Assembly: GCA_944376795.1 (NCBI GenBank) | Contig: CALWDW010000007.1 | Coordinates: 1 to 58,118, forward strand | Reading direction: 5' to 3' | DNA: 58,118 bases | Source: an uncultured Christensenellaceae bacterium | Lineage (GTDB): Bacteria > Bacillota > Clostridia > Christensenellales > UMGS416 | In this document: positions 16,306 to 25,892 of the stretch, piece by piece | How the letters are laid out: each line of letters begins with the position of its first letter | Position numbering within the stretch: position 1 is the first letter of the stretch | The notes under the pieces: model-generated | Database searches by the model: none | Told to the model about the DNA's origin: nothing | What the model saw: the letters and a program-made list of their open reading frames with translations, nothing else | Position numbers and translations under genes: made by a program

Positions 16306-17178
16306 TTATTCCAGATCGGTCAAATTCATAAACTTCCTGCGCAGCACGGCAAACACATTGCGTCCGTGCAGGCGGATGAGGCGGGTAACCGCCGGACTTT
16401 TCTGCACGCGGACCCACTGCCCCTCCCGGAGCGGTATCCGCTCCTGGCCATCCATGGTCACAAGCACATGCGGAGACGCAGGCAGCGGATCAAAACGCAC
16501 CACCGCTTGCCCCCGCGCCACAATCGGCCGGCTGGAAAAGGAATGTGCGCACACGGGGTTTAGGATTAAAGCATCCGCATCGGGGGTCAGAAGCGGCCCT
16601 CCCGCCGACAGCGAGTACGCGGTCGACCCAGTGGGCGTAGCCACCAGCACCGCATCCGCCTGATACCGCTCTACAAAGGCGCCGTCCAGATGGACATCCA
16701 GCCGGATCATTTTCACCGGCTCTTCCCGGGTCAGCGTAACATCGTTCAGGGCGATATAGCTTCCCACCACCGTTTCCCCTTGGAGGATATCGGCCTGCAG
16801 CATCATGCGCTCCTCCACCTGACCCTCACCACAGGCCAACCGCCGGAGCGCATCCTCCACATCGGGACATTCCACTTCGGCTAAGAATCCCCTGCGTCCC
16901 AGGTTGATTCCCAGCAGCGGCAGACCATAGGGAGCGCAGGCCCGGGCAGCGGCCAGCATGGTGCCGTCCCCACCCAGCACAAGCATACAGGAGGCCTTTT
17001 TTGCCAATTCTGTCAGCGGCAGTGCCTGCACCCCGTTCACGTCCGCCGTCCGCTGCCCCCGGATCCCTAGACACATCATCCCCTGCTCCTGCAACATACC
17101 TGCAACCCGGGCAGCCATACGCAGTTCCCGATCTTTATTCTCATGGAGCCATAGCCCCACCGCATTTTTCTTGATCAA
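16306..17178 (-). CDS. nadK: NAD kinase
   Basis: NAD kinase makes NADP from NAD with ATP or polyphosphate. The 290-residue product shows the GGDG motif in LVLGGDGTMLAAAR, LGRRGFLAEV, the conserved ALNDVTLTREE segment and TPTGSTAYSLSAGGPLL. The start is a TTG at 17178, preceded by AGGATGG. It has its own sigma-A promoter at 17213-17241 and leads nadK-argR-recN-DJ-1. In many Clostridia tlyA lies next door; here a 12-kb island separates the two. Confidence 0.96.
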   Translation of the reverse strand: MIKKNAVGLWLHENKDRELRMAARVAGMLQEQGMMCLGIRGQRTADVNGVQALPLTELAKKASCMLVLGGDGTMLAAARACAPYGLPLLGINLGRRGFLAEVECPDVEDALRRLACGEGQVEERMMLQADILQGETVVGSYIALNDVTLTREEPVKMIRLDVHLDGAFVERYQADAVLVATPTGSTAYSLSAGGPLLTPDADALILNPVCAHSFSSRPIVARGQAVVRFDPLPASPHVLVTMDGQERIPLREGQWVRVQKSPAVTRLIRLHGRNVFAVLRRKFMNLTDLE

Positions 17179-17212
17179 ATCTCCATCCTACTTATCCAAT
17201 ACTTTTATAAAT

Positions 17213-17241
17213 ATTATACCCATCCAATGGCGGCGGCGCAA
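17213..17241 (-). promoter_or_regulatory. nadK promoter
   Basis: On the minus strand TTGCGC (17236-17241) and TATAAT (17213-17218) are 17 bases apart, about 35 bases before the nadK start. Confidence 0.65.
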
Positions 17242-17440
17242 GCATTTTATGCATTTGTACCCATCTTATGCAAGTATTTCCCAAAAAACCGCAGAAAATG
17301 CACATTCACCATTCCGCTTCGCCATAGCGTAGCCTTCGTTTTCCTCCAAACCCTGCCTATATCCGCTGCAAGCCGTCGGCTCCAGCCGTTCTTTCCCGGG
17401 GCTTCCATTCCCACGCCCGCTCGACTCGTTTCTCGGCCAA

Positions 17441-17474
17441 AAAACAAAAAACCCGAGAGACTCAGGTTTTTTGT
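17441..17474. terminator. terminator after the NHL gene
   Basis: AAAAAACCCGAG (17446-17457) pairs with CTCAGGTTTTTT (17461-17472), with one mismatch, around AGA. T-runs are present for both strands. It ends the six-gene minus-strand island operon. Confidence 0.8.
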
Positions 17475-17507
17475 CCGCTATCTTGGAAAGCGCAGATGGG
17501 CCTGGGC

Positions 17508-18521
17508 CTATGCTGCAGGGGAAAGGGGATAGCTTAGCAGGATGCGGGCAAAATCATCCCCCATGTACAGGGTATCCTCATCCCAAAGCAGGCCGCAGGG
17601 TGATACGGGATACGTCTCCTCCCCCTCCTGGCGAAGAAGCGTGGAAACCTGCCCATTGGCAATCACCCGAATGGCAGCATTCCCGGCATCGGCCACATAA
17701 ATGGCGCCGTCTTCGTCCACCGTTATACCCTGGGGATAGGAGAAACAGGCTTCCTCCGCCGCGCCGTCCAGGTATGCCCCTTCATAGAGCGCGTCTTCGG
17801 TGAGCTCCGCCCCTGCCACCAGCGTGACTTGCCCGTCCGCAATGGCCACAATCCGGTGGTTCCCCGAATCGGCCGCGTAGAGCACCCCATCGGCCCAGCA
17901 GAGCCCGGTAGGCTGGGAGAACCGCGCTTCGTCCAGCGTTCCCAGGGCACAGCCTTCCTCGCCTCCGGCCAAGGTGGTCACACGTCCCTTGCTGTCCATC
18001 ACGCGGATTGCGTGGTTGCCCGTGTCGGCGATATAGACCTCTCCATCATCCCCCACCGCCAGTCCGGACGGCGAATCAAAGGAAACCGCGGCGTTGCTGC
18101 CGTCCCTGTATCCGGCCTTGCCCTTGCCGGCCGCCGTATACACCTTTCCCTTCTCCAAATCCAGATAACGAAGCGCATGGTTTCCGCGGTCGGACACCAG
18201 GAAGCCGTCACGATATGGCACAATGGCCCACGGCTCGGAGAAGACCGCCTCCTCCAGGGTGCCGTCATGGTATCCCTCCAGGGGACGCCCCGTCATATCG
18301 CAGACCGTGGTGGTCCCCGACAGCAGCTGAAGCTCCCCTTCCTGCACCATCCAGATGGCCCGATTGTAGCTGTCAGCCATATAGAGGGTGTCTTCCACCA
18401 TCACCAGGCCTGTGGATGCCGGGCCGGAAATCACGTCCTCCGTCTGTTGCACCGACGCGGCCTGCGCGGGCATGGAGAATAAGGCGCCCGCCATCAGCAG
18501 AGCAAGCAACGAATTTCTCAT
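17508..18521 (-). CDS. exported NHL-repeat beta-propeller protein
   Basis: A signal peptide (LLALLMAGALFSMPAQA) precedes a chain of NHL repeats in this 337-residue protein. The repeats are seen as DSYNRAIW, DRGNHALRYLD, DTGNHAIRVMD, DSGNHRIVAI and DAGNAAIRVI, each with the GLAV/YIAD strand pattern, so five to six blades are likely. NHL propellers usually bind proteins or ligands. The start overlaps the cyclase stop by four bases (ATGA) with AGGAGG upstream, so the two are coupled. I infer that it works outside the membrane with the CHASE2 sensor or FecR protein; the ligand is unknown. Confidence 0.9.
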   Translation of the reverse strand: MRNSLLALLMAGALFSMPAQAASVQQTEDVISGPASTGLVMVEDTLYMADSYNRAIWMVQEGELQLLSGTTTVCDMTGRPLEGYHDGTLEEAVFSEPWAIVPYRDGFLVSDRGNHALRYLDLEKGKVYTAAGKGKAGYRDGSNAAVSFDSPSGLAVGDDGEVYIADTGNHAIRVMDSKGRVTTLAGGEEGCALGTLDEARFSQPTGLCWADGVLYAADSGNHRIVAIADGQVTLVAGAELTEDALYEGAYLDGAAEEACFSYPQGITVDEDGAIYVADAGNAAIRVIANGQVSTLLRQEGEETYPVSPCGLLWDEDTLYMGDDFARILLSYPLSPAA

Positions 18522-20353
18522 CGCGATACCTCCTGTGCATTTTCCTCATCGGAGACTCCGTCCAGCAGGAAAATCTCCAGCTTCTGGGACTTTCCCTTCA
18601 GAGCGATGCCATCGCCCAAGGACGTAACACGGATCCTGTCTCCCAGCCGGTCTACCACGTCCCGGCTGATGTAAATCTTTCCCGGCGGAGCGTTGGCCTC
18701 CAATCGAGCGCTGGTGTTCACCGTATCGCCAATGGCGGTAAAGTCCATCCGCATCTCCGCCCCAATATTGCCTACAACGGCGTTCCCGCAGTGGACGCCG
18801 ATGCCAAAGGACACCGTCCGGCCAAATTTCTCCAGAAGCTCTTGGGAAAGCGCCTTGGAACCCTCCACCATGTCCAATGCCGCCCGGCACGCCCGCATTA
18901 CATAGTCCTCCTGGGGAATGGGAGCGTTCCAAATGGCCATGGTGCAGTCGCCGACGAACTTATCCAGCGTTCCGTGGTTCTTCATAATACATTCCGTGGT
19001 AAGCGTCAGATACCGGTTGAGTATGGAGACCACTTCCTGTGGCGTCAGGACTTCGCTCATGGTCGTAAAGCCGCGGATATCCACAAACAGCACCGCAATA
19101 TCACACAGCTTTCCGCCCAATCCCAGAGCATCGGTCCCCTCCCGGAGCAGCTCCCCCACGATCTCCGGCGCCACATAGCGCTTGAAGGTAGAGGAGATCT
19201 TCCGTTTTTCCATGGCAGTCTGGACATAGTTGAAAGCCACGGCCGCTACGTAAAAGACCGTAACCGGCACCGGCAGCCACAAGGGATGCAGCACATATCC
19301 GGCGGCATAGACCCATTTGCACAGCAGAATGCTGCCGCCTGCGACCCCAATCCACAGCAGTGTTGAAGGAATCACTTTCCTTCCAATGAAGAACCAAAGG
19401 CATCCGGCGGCGATGATAAATACCAGAATTCCCTGCAGTCCGTCGGCAATCTCCTTCTTGAAATTCTGCCGCAGCATTTGCTGGATGACATTGGCCTGGT
19501 GCTCCACGCCGTACATGAGCGAAGCACGGTCAATGGGGGTGGTAACATAGTCCGACAGGCCGGCGGCATACGGGCCGATCAAGACAATCGCATCCTTCAG
19601 CTGCTCTGCCGGGAATTCTCCCGAAAGCAGATCCGCCACCGAGATGCCGTCATAGTAGCCGCCGGGCATCGCCGCGTAATCCACGTAAAAGCGATGCAGG
19701 GAATCGGTCGGAATATCCAGCGTAACGGGGAGGCCATGCGCCTCGGCGTACTTCTGGTAAATGGTGTAGGCGAAGGAAGACACCGTCCTCCCGTCCGGAA
19801 GATCGATCTGCAGGATGCTGTGCCGGAGCACGCCGTCCTGGTCATACATGGCATTGATATGCCCCTGGCTGGTCACCGAACGCAGCGCCTCATACGGCTC
19901 CTCATAGGAAAGCACCGCATAGTCGCTCATATAGAAAGCGCCGGTATCCTCGGTGATAAGCTCGGTCCCGAAATTGGCCACCGAGGCCACCACCACGTTC
20001 CCGTATGCCCCGGCGGCCTCTGCCAGATAGGCATCCAGGTCCGGGTCTGATTCGCCGGTATACAAGACATCCACGCCGATCACTGCCGGACGGCAGTCCT
20101 CGTCCGCATTTAGGGCCTCCAGTGCCATGGCCATGATGTCCCGTCCCCAGGTCTGATAGGGTCCAATGTCCTCCATGGCCCGGTCGTCAATCCCAATTAC
20201 AATAATATTGCCGTCCAGTGCCTTTGCAGACTGGTACAAACCGTCCGCCAGCATTTGGTCCGGGTGGTAGAGCACGCCGAGAAACATCACGGCGGCCATG
20301 ACGGCCGAACAGGCCAGCGCAATCACCGTTTTCTTAATGAGCTTCCGCTTCAT
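18518..20353 (-). CDS. CHASE2-domain class III adenylate/guanylate cyclase
   Basis: This 611-residue membrane sensor has an N-terminal membrane helix (about residues 8-28), an extracytoplasmic CHASE2 domain to about 320, three more membrane helices near 320-395 and a C-terminal cyclase domain from about 440. Metal-binding Asp residues are in LFVDIRGFTTM and KFVGDCTMAIW. The Lys in DKFVGD and the Thr seven residues before the Asn in AIGDTVNTSAR match the Lys/Thr purine pair of class IIIb adenylyl cyclases; the Asn and Arg of that motif are present. I start at the ATG at 20353 with GGAGAG upstream; an extension to 20512 is not CHASE2-like. cAMP is the likely product, by family. Confidence 0.92.
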   Translation of the reverse strand: MKRKLIKKTVIALACSAVMAAVMFLGVLYHPDQMLADGLYQSAKALDGNIIVIGIDDRAMEDIGPYQTWGRDIMAMALEALNADEDCRPAVIGVDVLYTGESDPDLDAYLAEAAGAYGNVVVASVANFGTELITEDTGAFYMSDYAVLSYEEPYEALRSVTSQGHINAMYDQDGVLRHSILQIDLPDGRTVSSFAYTIYQKYAEAHGLPVTLDIPTDSLHRFYVDYAAMPGGYYDGISVADLLSGEFPAEQLKDAIVLIGPYAAGLSDYVTTPIDRASLMYGVEHQANVIQQMLRQNFKKEIADGLQGILVFIIAAGCLWFFIGRKVIPSTLLWIGVAGGSILLCKWVYAAGYVLHPLWLPVPVTVFYVAAVAFNYVQTAMEKRKISSTFKRYVAPEIVGELLREGTDALGLGGKLCDIAVLFVDIRGFTTMSEVLTPQEVVSILNRYLTLTTECIMKNHGTLDKFVGDCTMAIWNAPIPQEDYVMRACRAALDMVEGSKALSQELLEKFGRTVSFGIGVHCGNAVVGNIGAEMRMDFTAIGDTVNTSARLEANAPPGKIYISRDVVDRLGDRIRVTSLGDGIALKGKSQKLEIFLLDGVSDEENAQEVSR

Positions 20354-20396
20354 ACTCTCTCCTGTTACGCATGGGTTCATGGGTTTCATAAGTTTC

Positions 20397-20423
20397 CCCA
20401 TGCCCAGCCCAGCCGGGCATGGG
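20397..20423. repeat. inverted repeat between fecR-like and cyclase genes
   Basis: CCCATGCCC (20397-20405) pairs perfectly with GGGCATGGG (20415-20423). It lies about 45 bases before the cyclase start in a 222-base gap that otherwise holds no gene I recognise. No T-run follows, so it may be an RNA-processing or attenuating structure. Confidence 0.45.
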
Positions 20424-20575
20424 AAGACGGCATTATCCTCGTTACGCGCCGCAATCCAAAGGCGCAGCACATCCACCTCACAGTCGTGATCATCGGCACG
20501 GGATATCATCACGATGCAGGGCCCGCCGGATTGGCTGTCATGGGCACCGCATCAAGTGGTTATGGGAAAGCTGTA

Positions 20576-21874
20576 TTAAGTCGTAACGGGTGTTGTGCTA
20601 TCAGTCCAACTGGGAGCCGGTGTCGGAGTTGATGTGGGACGCGGTGTGGGACGCGGCGTCGGACGTGGTGTAGGTGTCGGTGTCGGCTCCGCCGTGGGCT
20701 CCGTACTCGGCTCCGCCGTGGGCTCCGTACTCGGCTCCGCCGTAGGCTCCGTACTCGGCTCCGCCGTGGGCTCCGTACTCGGCTCCGCCGTAGGCTCCGT
20801 ACTCGGCTCCGCCGTAGGCTCCGTACTCGGCTCCGTCGTGGGTTCCGTACTCGGCTCCGTCGTGGGCTCCGTACTCGGCTCCGTCGTGGGTTCCGTACTC
20901 GGCTCCGCCGTGGGTTCCGTACTCGGCTCCGTCGTAGGCTCCTCTGTAGGCTCCGTGCTCGGCTCCGCCGTGGGCGCACGGGTAGCAGCATTTTGCACAA
21001 GACCGGGCAGCCGCACACTTCCGCCAGGCAGCAGGCCCTGGTTTTCTTCATCCTGCTCCCGCAGCAGCTGTGCAGCTTCCTCGTCCTCCTGGAGCCTATT
21101 CTCTGCGTTCTCCACAATGTCCTCAACCGACAAATCGGTTGCGGACGCGATTCGCTGCTGGAGCGCAGGATCCTTTTGAATCTCTACCGCCACATAGCCC
21201 GGCACATCCGCTTCCACAAAGTCGGTAACGGTCACATTCCATTGACTTTCCATGCCCTGTTCCGAGGAAACGAAAGCGCGCTGTCCGGCTGCCACGGTAG
21301 CTGACTGAACATCTTCCACAAGGGCCTGGCTCTGGAACGTTGTCACCCGGACCTCACCCTCGAGGATCGACACCATTGCGCTGCCATCCGCCCCCGCACC
21401 GACAAACCCAGCCGTTCCCCGGATGCCGGTCACCATGGTAGACGTGCGGATATTCATGGTTTCATTGGCCGACAGCGGCTCCGAAACATTGAAGAAGAGC
21501 TCCCCGTAGTGCAGCAGAATCTCCAGCTGATCCTCCTGCTTGCGGATCTCCACCTGTGAATTGGCATCCAGCTTCACAGCCTTGCTGCTGTCCAGGCTGA
21601 TGTACGCATAGCTTTCAGCCTCCGTAGTAAGGATATAGCCATGATAAATCTTCATATCCTCACGAAGAGATAACTCGCGTCCGTTGGCATTCTCCAGCAC
21701 AACGGTTCCTTCGGTGGCAACCAGCCGCATATCCGAAGCGGTCGCTGCCTGTTGCGGATCCGAAGTGGTAGACGCCAGTTCCTGCAGCGCCATGGCGGGA
21801 ACGCACACAGCAGCCGTCAGACAAATGACGAGTAAAAGCATTCCCAAGCGCGTAAAGCCTTGTGTTCTTTTCAC
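20576..21874 (-). CDS. exported FecR-domain protein with a long TEPS repeat stalk
   Basis: The 432-residue protein starts at a GTG inside a GTGA overlap with the hydrolase stop, with AGGAGG upstream. A signal peptide or anchor ([17 protein letters not shown]) precedes a FecR domain at about residues 48-190, with the hallmark [17 protein letters not shown] helical linker follows, then eleven copies of [A/T]EPSTEPT and a TPRP-rich tail. FecR domains usually sense and pass signals across the envelope, and they often accompany CHASE2 cyclases. The Pro/Thr/Glu stalk looks like a flexible wall-spanning or glycosylated segment. There is no LPXTG motif or C-terminal membrane helix. Confidence 0.9.
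   Translation of the reverse strand: MKRTQGFTRLGMLLLVICLTAAVCVPAMALQELASTTSDPQQAATASDMRLVATEGTVVLENANGRELSLREDMKIYHGYILTTEAESYAYISLDSSKAVKLDANSQVEIRKQEDQLEILLHYGELFFNVSEPLSANETMNIRTSTMVTGIRGTAGFVGAGADGSAMVSILEGEVRVTTFQSQALVEDVQSATVAAGQRAFVSSEQGMESQWNVTVTDFVEADVPGYVAVEIQKDPALQQRIASATDLSVEDIVENAENRLQEDEEAAQLLREQDEENQGLLPGGSVRLPGLVQNAATRAPTAEPSTEPTEEPTTEPSTEPTAEPSTEPTTEPSTEPTTEPSTEPTTEPSTEPTAEPSTEPTAEPSTEPTAEPSTEPTAEPSTEPTAEPSTEPTAEPTPTPTPRPTPRPTPRPTSTPTPAPSWTDSTTPVTT
20693..20968 (-). repeat. 24-bp tandem repeat coding for the EPSTEPT stalk
   Basis: Eleven copies of a 24-base unit (plus strand GGCTCCGTACTCGGCTCCGC and four more bases) lie in tandem with one 12-base partial unit between the first and second copies from the right. 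Each encodes one octad [A/T]EPSTEPT. Copies are nearly identical at DNA level, so length change by slippage is likely; because the unit is 24 bases the frame is kept. Confidence 0.9.
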
Positions 21875-22680
21875 AACACAACCTCCTCTCCGCCGCGTCC
21901 AAAACGGATGCGGGCATTTTCCGCCTGCAGGTGCGCTTCCATCGCCAGCAGCTGGGCATCGGTCCTCTTCGGATCATGATGTACCAGCCGCGTGCAGGCC
22001 GCACCGCAGCTGCGGGCAATCGCGGCACTCCGGCCGATGGTAGAGTGGCCGAATCCCCGGCAAGCTTCGTATTCCTCCTCGGTATACTGCCCATCCAGTA
22101 GCAGCAGGGAGCAGCCCCCGGCAAAGGCACAAAAGGCATCCGGGGCATCATTCTCCGGCTCATAGTCCGTAGCATATACCAGCGATGCCTCGCCGTAAGA
22201 AAGCTTGTAAATGGTAGATCCGCCGGGATGGCGGGATTCCATCGTATCCACTCGCACTCCATCGATGAAAAACGTTTCCGCAACATCATGAAACTGCATC
22301 TGCGCCTTCAGCCCGGTGGTATCGATGGGCCAAAGCGGCGGCGTCATGAGCCGCTCAATCTGCTGCCGCGCATCCAGCCCCGCCCGGGTCTTCATATACA
22401 CGTCGCACCGGCAGTCCTTCTGAAACAGTGGGGGAAACATGAGGAACCCCAGCAGATGGTCCGCATGGGCATGGGAAATGAGCAGCGTCAGCCGCTTTTT
22501 TCCATAGCAAGCGGCCGCCTCCGGCGTCAGCAGCCCCGTACCGGCATCCAGCAGGATGCACGTTTCACCCGCCTCTACCAGTACGCAGCTCGTCCCCCCG
22601 CCAAACCGAGTGAACGCATCCCCGGAGACCGGCAGCGTCCCCCGCACGCCCAGCAGCTTCACACGAAAGGCATGGTCCAT
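21871..22680 (-). CDS. metallo-beta-lactamase-fold hydrolase, possible cyclic phosphodiesterase
   Basis: This 269-residue cytoplasmic protein begins [13 protein letters not shown], typical of the branch that includes cyclic phosphodiesterases and PhnP-like enzymes. It has the metal motif [11 protein letters not shown], a His in MESRHPGGS, an Asp in YATDYE and a late His pair in RLVHHDP. Two metal ions at this site would hydrolyse a phosphodiester. It is the gene directly before the FecR gene and shares an overlap with it, three genes from the NHL gene. The idea that it degrades the cyclase's product is inference from context. Confidence 0.85.
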   Translation of the reverse strand: MDHAFRVKLLGVRGTLPVSGDAFTRFGGGTSCVLVEAGETCILLDAGTGLLTPEAAACYGKKRLTLLISHAHADHLLGFLMFPPLFQKDCRCDVYMKTRAGLDARQQIERLMTPPLWPIDTTGLKAQMQFHDVAETFFIDGVRVDTMESRHPGGSTIYKLSYGEASLVYATDYEPENDAPDAFCAFAGGCSLLLLDGQYTEEEYEACRGFGHSTIGRSAAIARSCGAACTRLVHHDPKRTDAQLLAMEAHLQAENARIRFGRGGEEVVL

Positions 22681-22709
22681 GGAGTCTCCCCCTCTTCTTC
22701 CCGAATCGC

Positions 22710-25700
22710 TTAGTTGGAACTGACATTGGTCAGGCTTAGGTGGTCAATCTTACGCAGGGCCAGCAGATTCATCGCGATGGCAAACACGGCATTGATGGCG
22801 CACGCCAGCAGGCAAGCCATCAGGTTGGGCGTGCGCACAAAGTGCTCAGCCCCCGCCTCAATCACACGGACGGCCAGGTACCCGACCACAATGCCCAGCA
22901 CGCAGCCTGCCAGCAGGCCCAGAATGACCAAGACAACGTTGTCTTTATACACATATGCCTTGGTTTGGCGCGTCGTGTAGCCATTGACGCGCATGACCGC
23001 CAGTTCGCGGGCCTTTCGGTTAATATAGGTTGCGATCTGGTTCAGAATGACCAAGACCGACATCACCGCGGACAGTGCCACGCAGACGGCAATCACGGTA
23101 TCCAGCTCGTATCCGCTGGAAGTATAGTTGCTGTTATCCCGGAGAGACAGGAATCCCGGCAGCTCCTGGAGACGCTCAGCCAGGGACGATGGATCCCCTT
23201 GGATCAAAAGGACGCTCTCATCCACATCCTCTCCCATGACGGAGGCGTAGGTTTCCGGGTTAACCACCAGCAGATGGTACGGCAGGTAGTGCTCAATCAC
23301 GCCCGCCACCGTAAATGCGTGCGCTCTACCCTTGGAATCCATCACTTCCAGCTCGCTTCCCGCAGAGAGGCCCATACTCTCCGCAGCGCGGCGCGACACC
23401 AGCACGCCATCCTCCGGGATGGCCATCTCCTGGCCGTTTGCAACATTAACAAGCTTCATGAAGTCGCGCAGGGTTTCCGCGTCCGTCGTGGTCACCACGT
23501 GGGCGCTCTGCCAACCGCCGTCAATGACGCGGAAGTTCTTCAGCTTATCCTGGATACGGGCATACGGAATGCCTTCCTCTTGGAGAATCTCTTCAAAAGC
23601 CTCCACCGAGCCGGTGCTGCTGTCCGCTACCAGTCGATAGTCATAGAACGCATACTTCTCAAACTGAACCACGGACGACTCCCGTATGCCGAACTGCATC
23701 GTAAAGCACGACACCAGCAGCGCCGTACAGCCCATGATCCCCACGATGGTGGTCAAGAGCCGCCCCCTGTCATTGAGCGCGTTTCGAATCATGGTGCGGG
23801 AATAAAGATTCAGCTTCTGGTAACCCTTCCACTTCTCAAAGAACATCCGCCCGCTCCGGGTGGGGATTTCTCCGCGCAGCAGGCTGGTCGCCGGTTCCTT
23901 GACCAGCTTGCCGCAGGCAGCCAGCGTCGCGGCCAGGAAGATTCCCAGACAAACCACCGCAGAAATGGCAGCCGTAAGCCAAACAAAGGCCAGCGGGATA
24001 TCCCCCAGCAGCAGCTTCGGCGCAAAGATTCCTAGAGACAGGTTTTCTACGATAACAACGGCAAGCAGCCACCCCAGCAGGGTTCCCAGAACGCCGCAGA
24101 ATACATTATATAGCATATAGTGCCGGAAAATCTCTTTCGCCGTAAGTCCCAAAGCCTTCTCCGCACCCACTAGGATCCGCTGCTCGTTGATGAGCCGGGT
24201 AATGGCCGAAAAGGAGATAACCACCGACACCAGCAGGAAGATGCTGGACATGGTGTAGCTGAGTCCATTGATGGTATCTACTATAATTTGAATGCCACGG
24301 ATGTCGCCAATATCCTGCCGGCCGGAAAGGATCCAATCCTCCAGTTGAAGCTCGGCAACCTCTTCCTGGGCGTCCTCCAGTTCCTGCTCGCCATTGGCCA
24401 GCTCCTGCTTGGCGTCCTCCAGCTCCTGTTCGCCGTCGGCCAGCTCCTGCTTGGCGTCCTCCAGCTCCTGCTCGCCGTCGGCCACCTCCTGCTGGGCGTC
24501 GGCAAACGCACGCTCCCCGCTGGCCAGTTCCCGCTTGGCGGCAGCCAGCTCCTGCTCGCCGCTGGCGATCGTCTGCCGCGAGGACTCCAGCTGCTGCCAA
24601 GAAGCTGCCAGCTGCTGGGAAGCCGCAGCCGCCTGCGCTTCTCCCTCTTGATAGGTTTGGATCGCTTCCCGCAGGGGCGCTCCTGCCTCTCCCATGGCCT
24701 CCAGCATCACCAGCGCTTCATCCAAGTCCGTGCCCAGTCCCAGCGCCGTCAGCTGTTCTTCCAGCTGCACGCGGGCTGCAGCCAGTTCCACCTGCTTCTG
24801 CTCCAGTTCCTGGGCCGCGCTGTCATACTGCGCCTCTCCCTGGGCCAGCTCCGTCCGGGCGGATTCCAGGGCGTTTTCGTTGCGGGTAATCTGGGAACGC
24901 GCACTCTGCAGCGCAGCCTCGCTGCTGGCGAGCTCCTCCCGGGCATCCTCCAGCTTGGTCTCGTTCTCCGCGATCTCGGTCCGGGCGTCCTCCAGCTTGG
25001 TCTCGTTCTCTGCGATCTCGGTCCGGGCGTCCTCCAGTTCCTGTTCGCCGTCGGCGATCTCCGTCTTTGCGTCGTCGATCTCCGCCTGCGCATCTGCAAT
25101 TTCCACCTGCGCATCTCCCCACAGGGTATCATAGCGCAGGGCAGCCCGCTCTTGGGCAAGGGGCTCGAGCTTATCCAGATAGGCGGCTTCCCCATCCTCA
25201 TACGCGCTGGAATAGTAATAGATGCCATCCAGCACATCGCTGTCAACATAAGCCGTGGTATAGCATCCGCTGTAATAATCTCGGTCAAACGCCTCCTCAG
25301 CAAAGGCGATAAAGTAGTCATTGGATCCCAGACCCGCATCGCCCGTTCCCCGGGAATCCTCCGCAAAGGTGGAGCAATAGTTTGGGATATTGAGGATGGC
25401 CGTCACCACAAAGGAGTCATTCAGCAGGCAGCCGTCATGGGACAAAGTGATGGTATCCCCTACCTGGATGCCCTCATCCACTGCCAAAGTCTCCTCCAGC
25501 GCCACCTCGCCGCTGTCTTGGGGAAGCGTACCTTCCAGTACGGTGGGAAGGTTCATGGTCTTTTGGAGAGAACGGGCCTGCACCAGGATCTGCTTTTCTC
25601 CCGCGTCAAGGAGCACCGAATCGGTGTACCCTCCCTCCACGGACTGGACGCCCTCCCAGCCGGCAATGGCCTGGATATCCTCGTCGGTCACGCCATTGGC

Positions 25701-25892
25701 ACAGGTGATTTCCAAGGTCTCCAGGTTTTTTTCGGTAAAGTAAAGGTCCGCTCTCTTCTGCATAGCAACGCCCGAGGACTGAAAGCCCTGGAATATCGCA
25801 ATGCTCACCGCGGCAATTACAAACACGGCGACAAAGGAAACGCCGCTCTTTTTAATGCTCCGCAGGAGATGCTTCCACTTGGTCTGCTTCAT
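22710..25892 (-). CDS. FtsX/MacB-type ABC permease with a long coiled-coil insert
   Basis: The 1060-residue protein has an N-terminal membrane helix (SGVSFVAVFVIAAVSIAIF), a MacB-like extracytoplasmic domain to about residue 255, then a coiled coil of about 270 residues built from short repeats such as DGEQELEDAKQELA and ENETKLEDARTEIA. FtsX-type membrane blocks follow from about 540, a second extracytoplasmic domain near 730-920 and three final helices. Family members do mechanical work outside the cell rather than transport small solutes. The start ATG shares its A with the ATPase stop (TAATG). A GTG two codons earlier is possible. It is the partner of the GAF-ABC ATPase. Confidence 0.9.
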   Translation of the reverse strand: MKQTKWKHLLRSIKKSGVSFVAVFVIAAVSIAIFQGFQSSGVAMQKRADLYFTEKNLETLEITCANGVTDEDIQAIAGWEGVQSVEGGYTDSVLLDAGEKQILVQARSLQKTMNLPTVLEGTLPQDSGEVALEETLAVDEGIQVGDTITLSHDGCLLNDSFVVTAILNIPNYCSTFAEDSRGTGDAGLGSNDYFIAFAEEAFDRDYYSGCYTTAYVDSDVLDGIYYYSSAYEDGEAAYLDKLEPLAQERAALRYDTLWGDAQVEIADAQAEIDDAKTEIADGEQELEDARTEIAENETKLEDARTEIAENETKLEDAREELASSEAALQSARSQITRNENALESARTELAQGEAQYDSAAQELEQKQVELAAARVQLEEQLTALGLGTDLDEALVMLEAMGEAGAPLREAIQTYQEGEAQAAAASQQLAASWQQLESSRQTIASGEQELAAAKRELASGERAFADAQQEVADGEQELEDAKQELADGEQELEDAKQELANGEQELEDAQEEVAELQLEDWILSGRQDIGDIRGIQIIVDTINGLSYTMSSIFLLVSVVISFSAITRLINEQRILVGAEKALGLTAKEIFRHYMLYNVFCGVLGTLLGWLLAVVIVENLSLGIFAPKLLLGDIPLAFVWLTAAISAVVCLGIFLAATLAACGKLVKEPATSLLRGEIPTRSGRMFFEKWKGYQKLNLYSRTMIRNALNDRGRLLTTIVGIMGCTALLVSCFTMQFGIRESSVVQFEKYAFYDYRLVADSSTGSVEAFEEILQEEGIPYARIQDKLKNFRVIDGGWQSAHVVTTTDAETLRDFMKLVNVANGQEMAIPEDGVLVSRRAAESMGLSAGSELEVMDSKGRAHAFTVAGVIEHYLPYHLLVVNPETYASVMGEDVDESVLLIQGDPSSLAERLQELPGFLSLRDNSNYTSSGYELDTVIAVCVALSAVMSVLVILNQIATYINRKARELAVMRVNGYTTRQTKAYVYKDNVVLVILGLLAGCVLGIVVGYLAVRVIEAGAEHFVRTPNLMACLLACAINAVFAIAMNLLALRKIDHLSLTNVSSN

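Larger units (their letters stand above)
17179..17507. other. intergenic region between nadK and the NHL gene
   Basis: It holds the nadK promoter near its left end and the bidirectional terminator at 17446-17472. In between I see no convincing gene in any frame. It is the left edge of the island that lies between nadK and tlyA. Confidence 0.6.

Noticed and set aside
20354..20575. cyclic-di-GMP riboswitch before the cyclase gene
   Set aside because: There is a nine-base hairpin, but the conserved GEMM loops and tetraloop receptor sequence are not seen.
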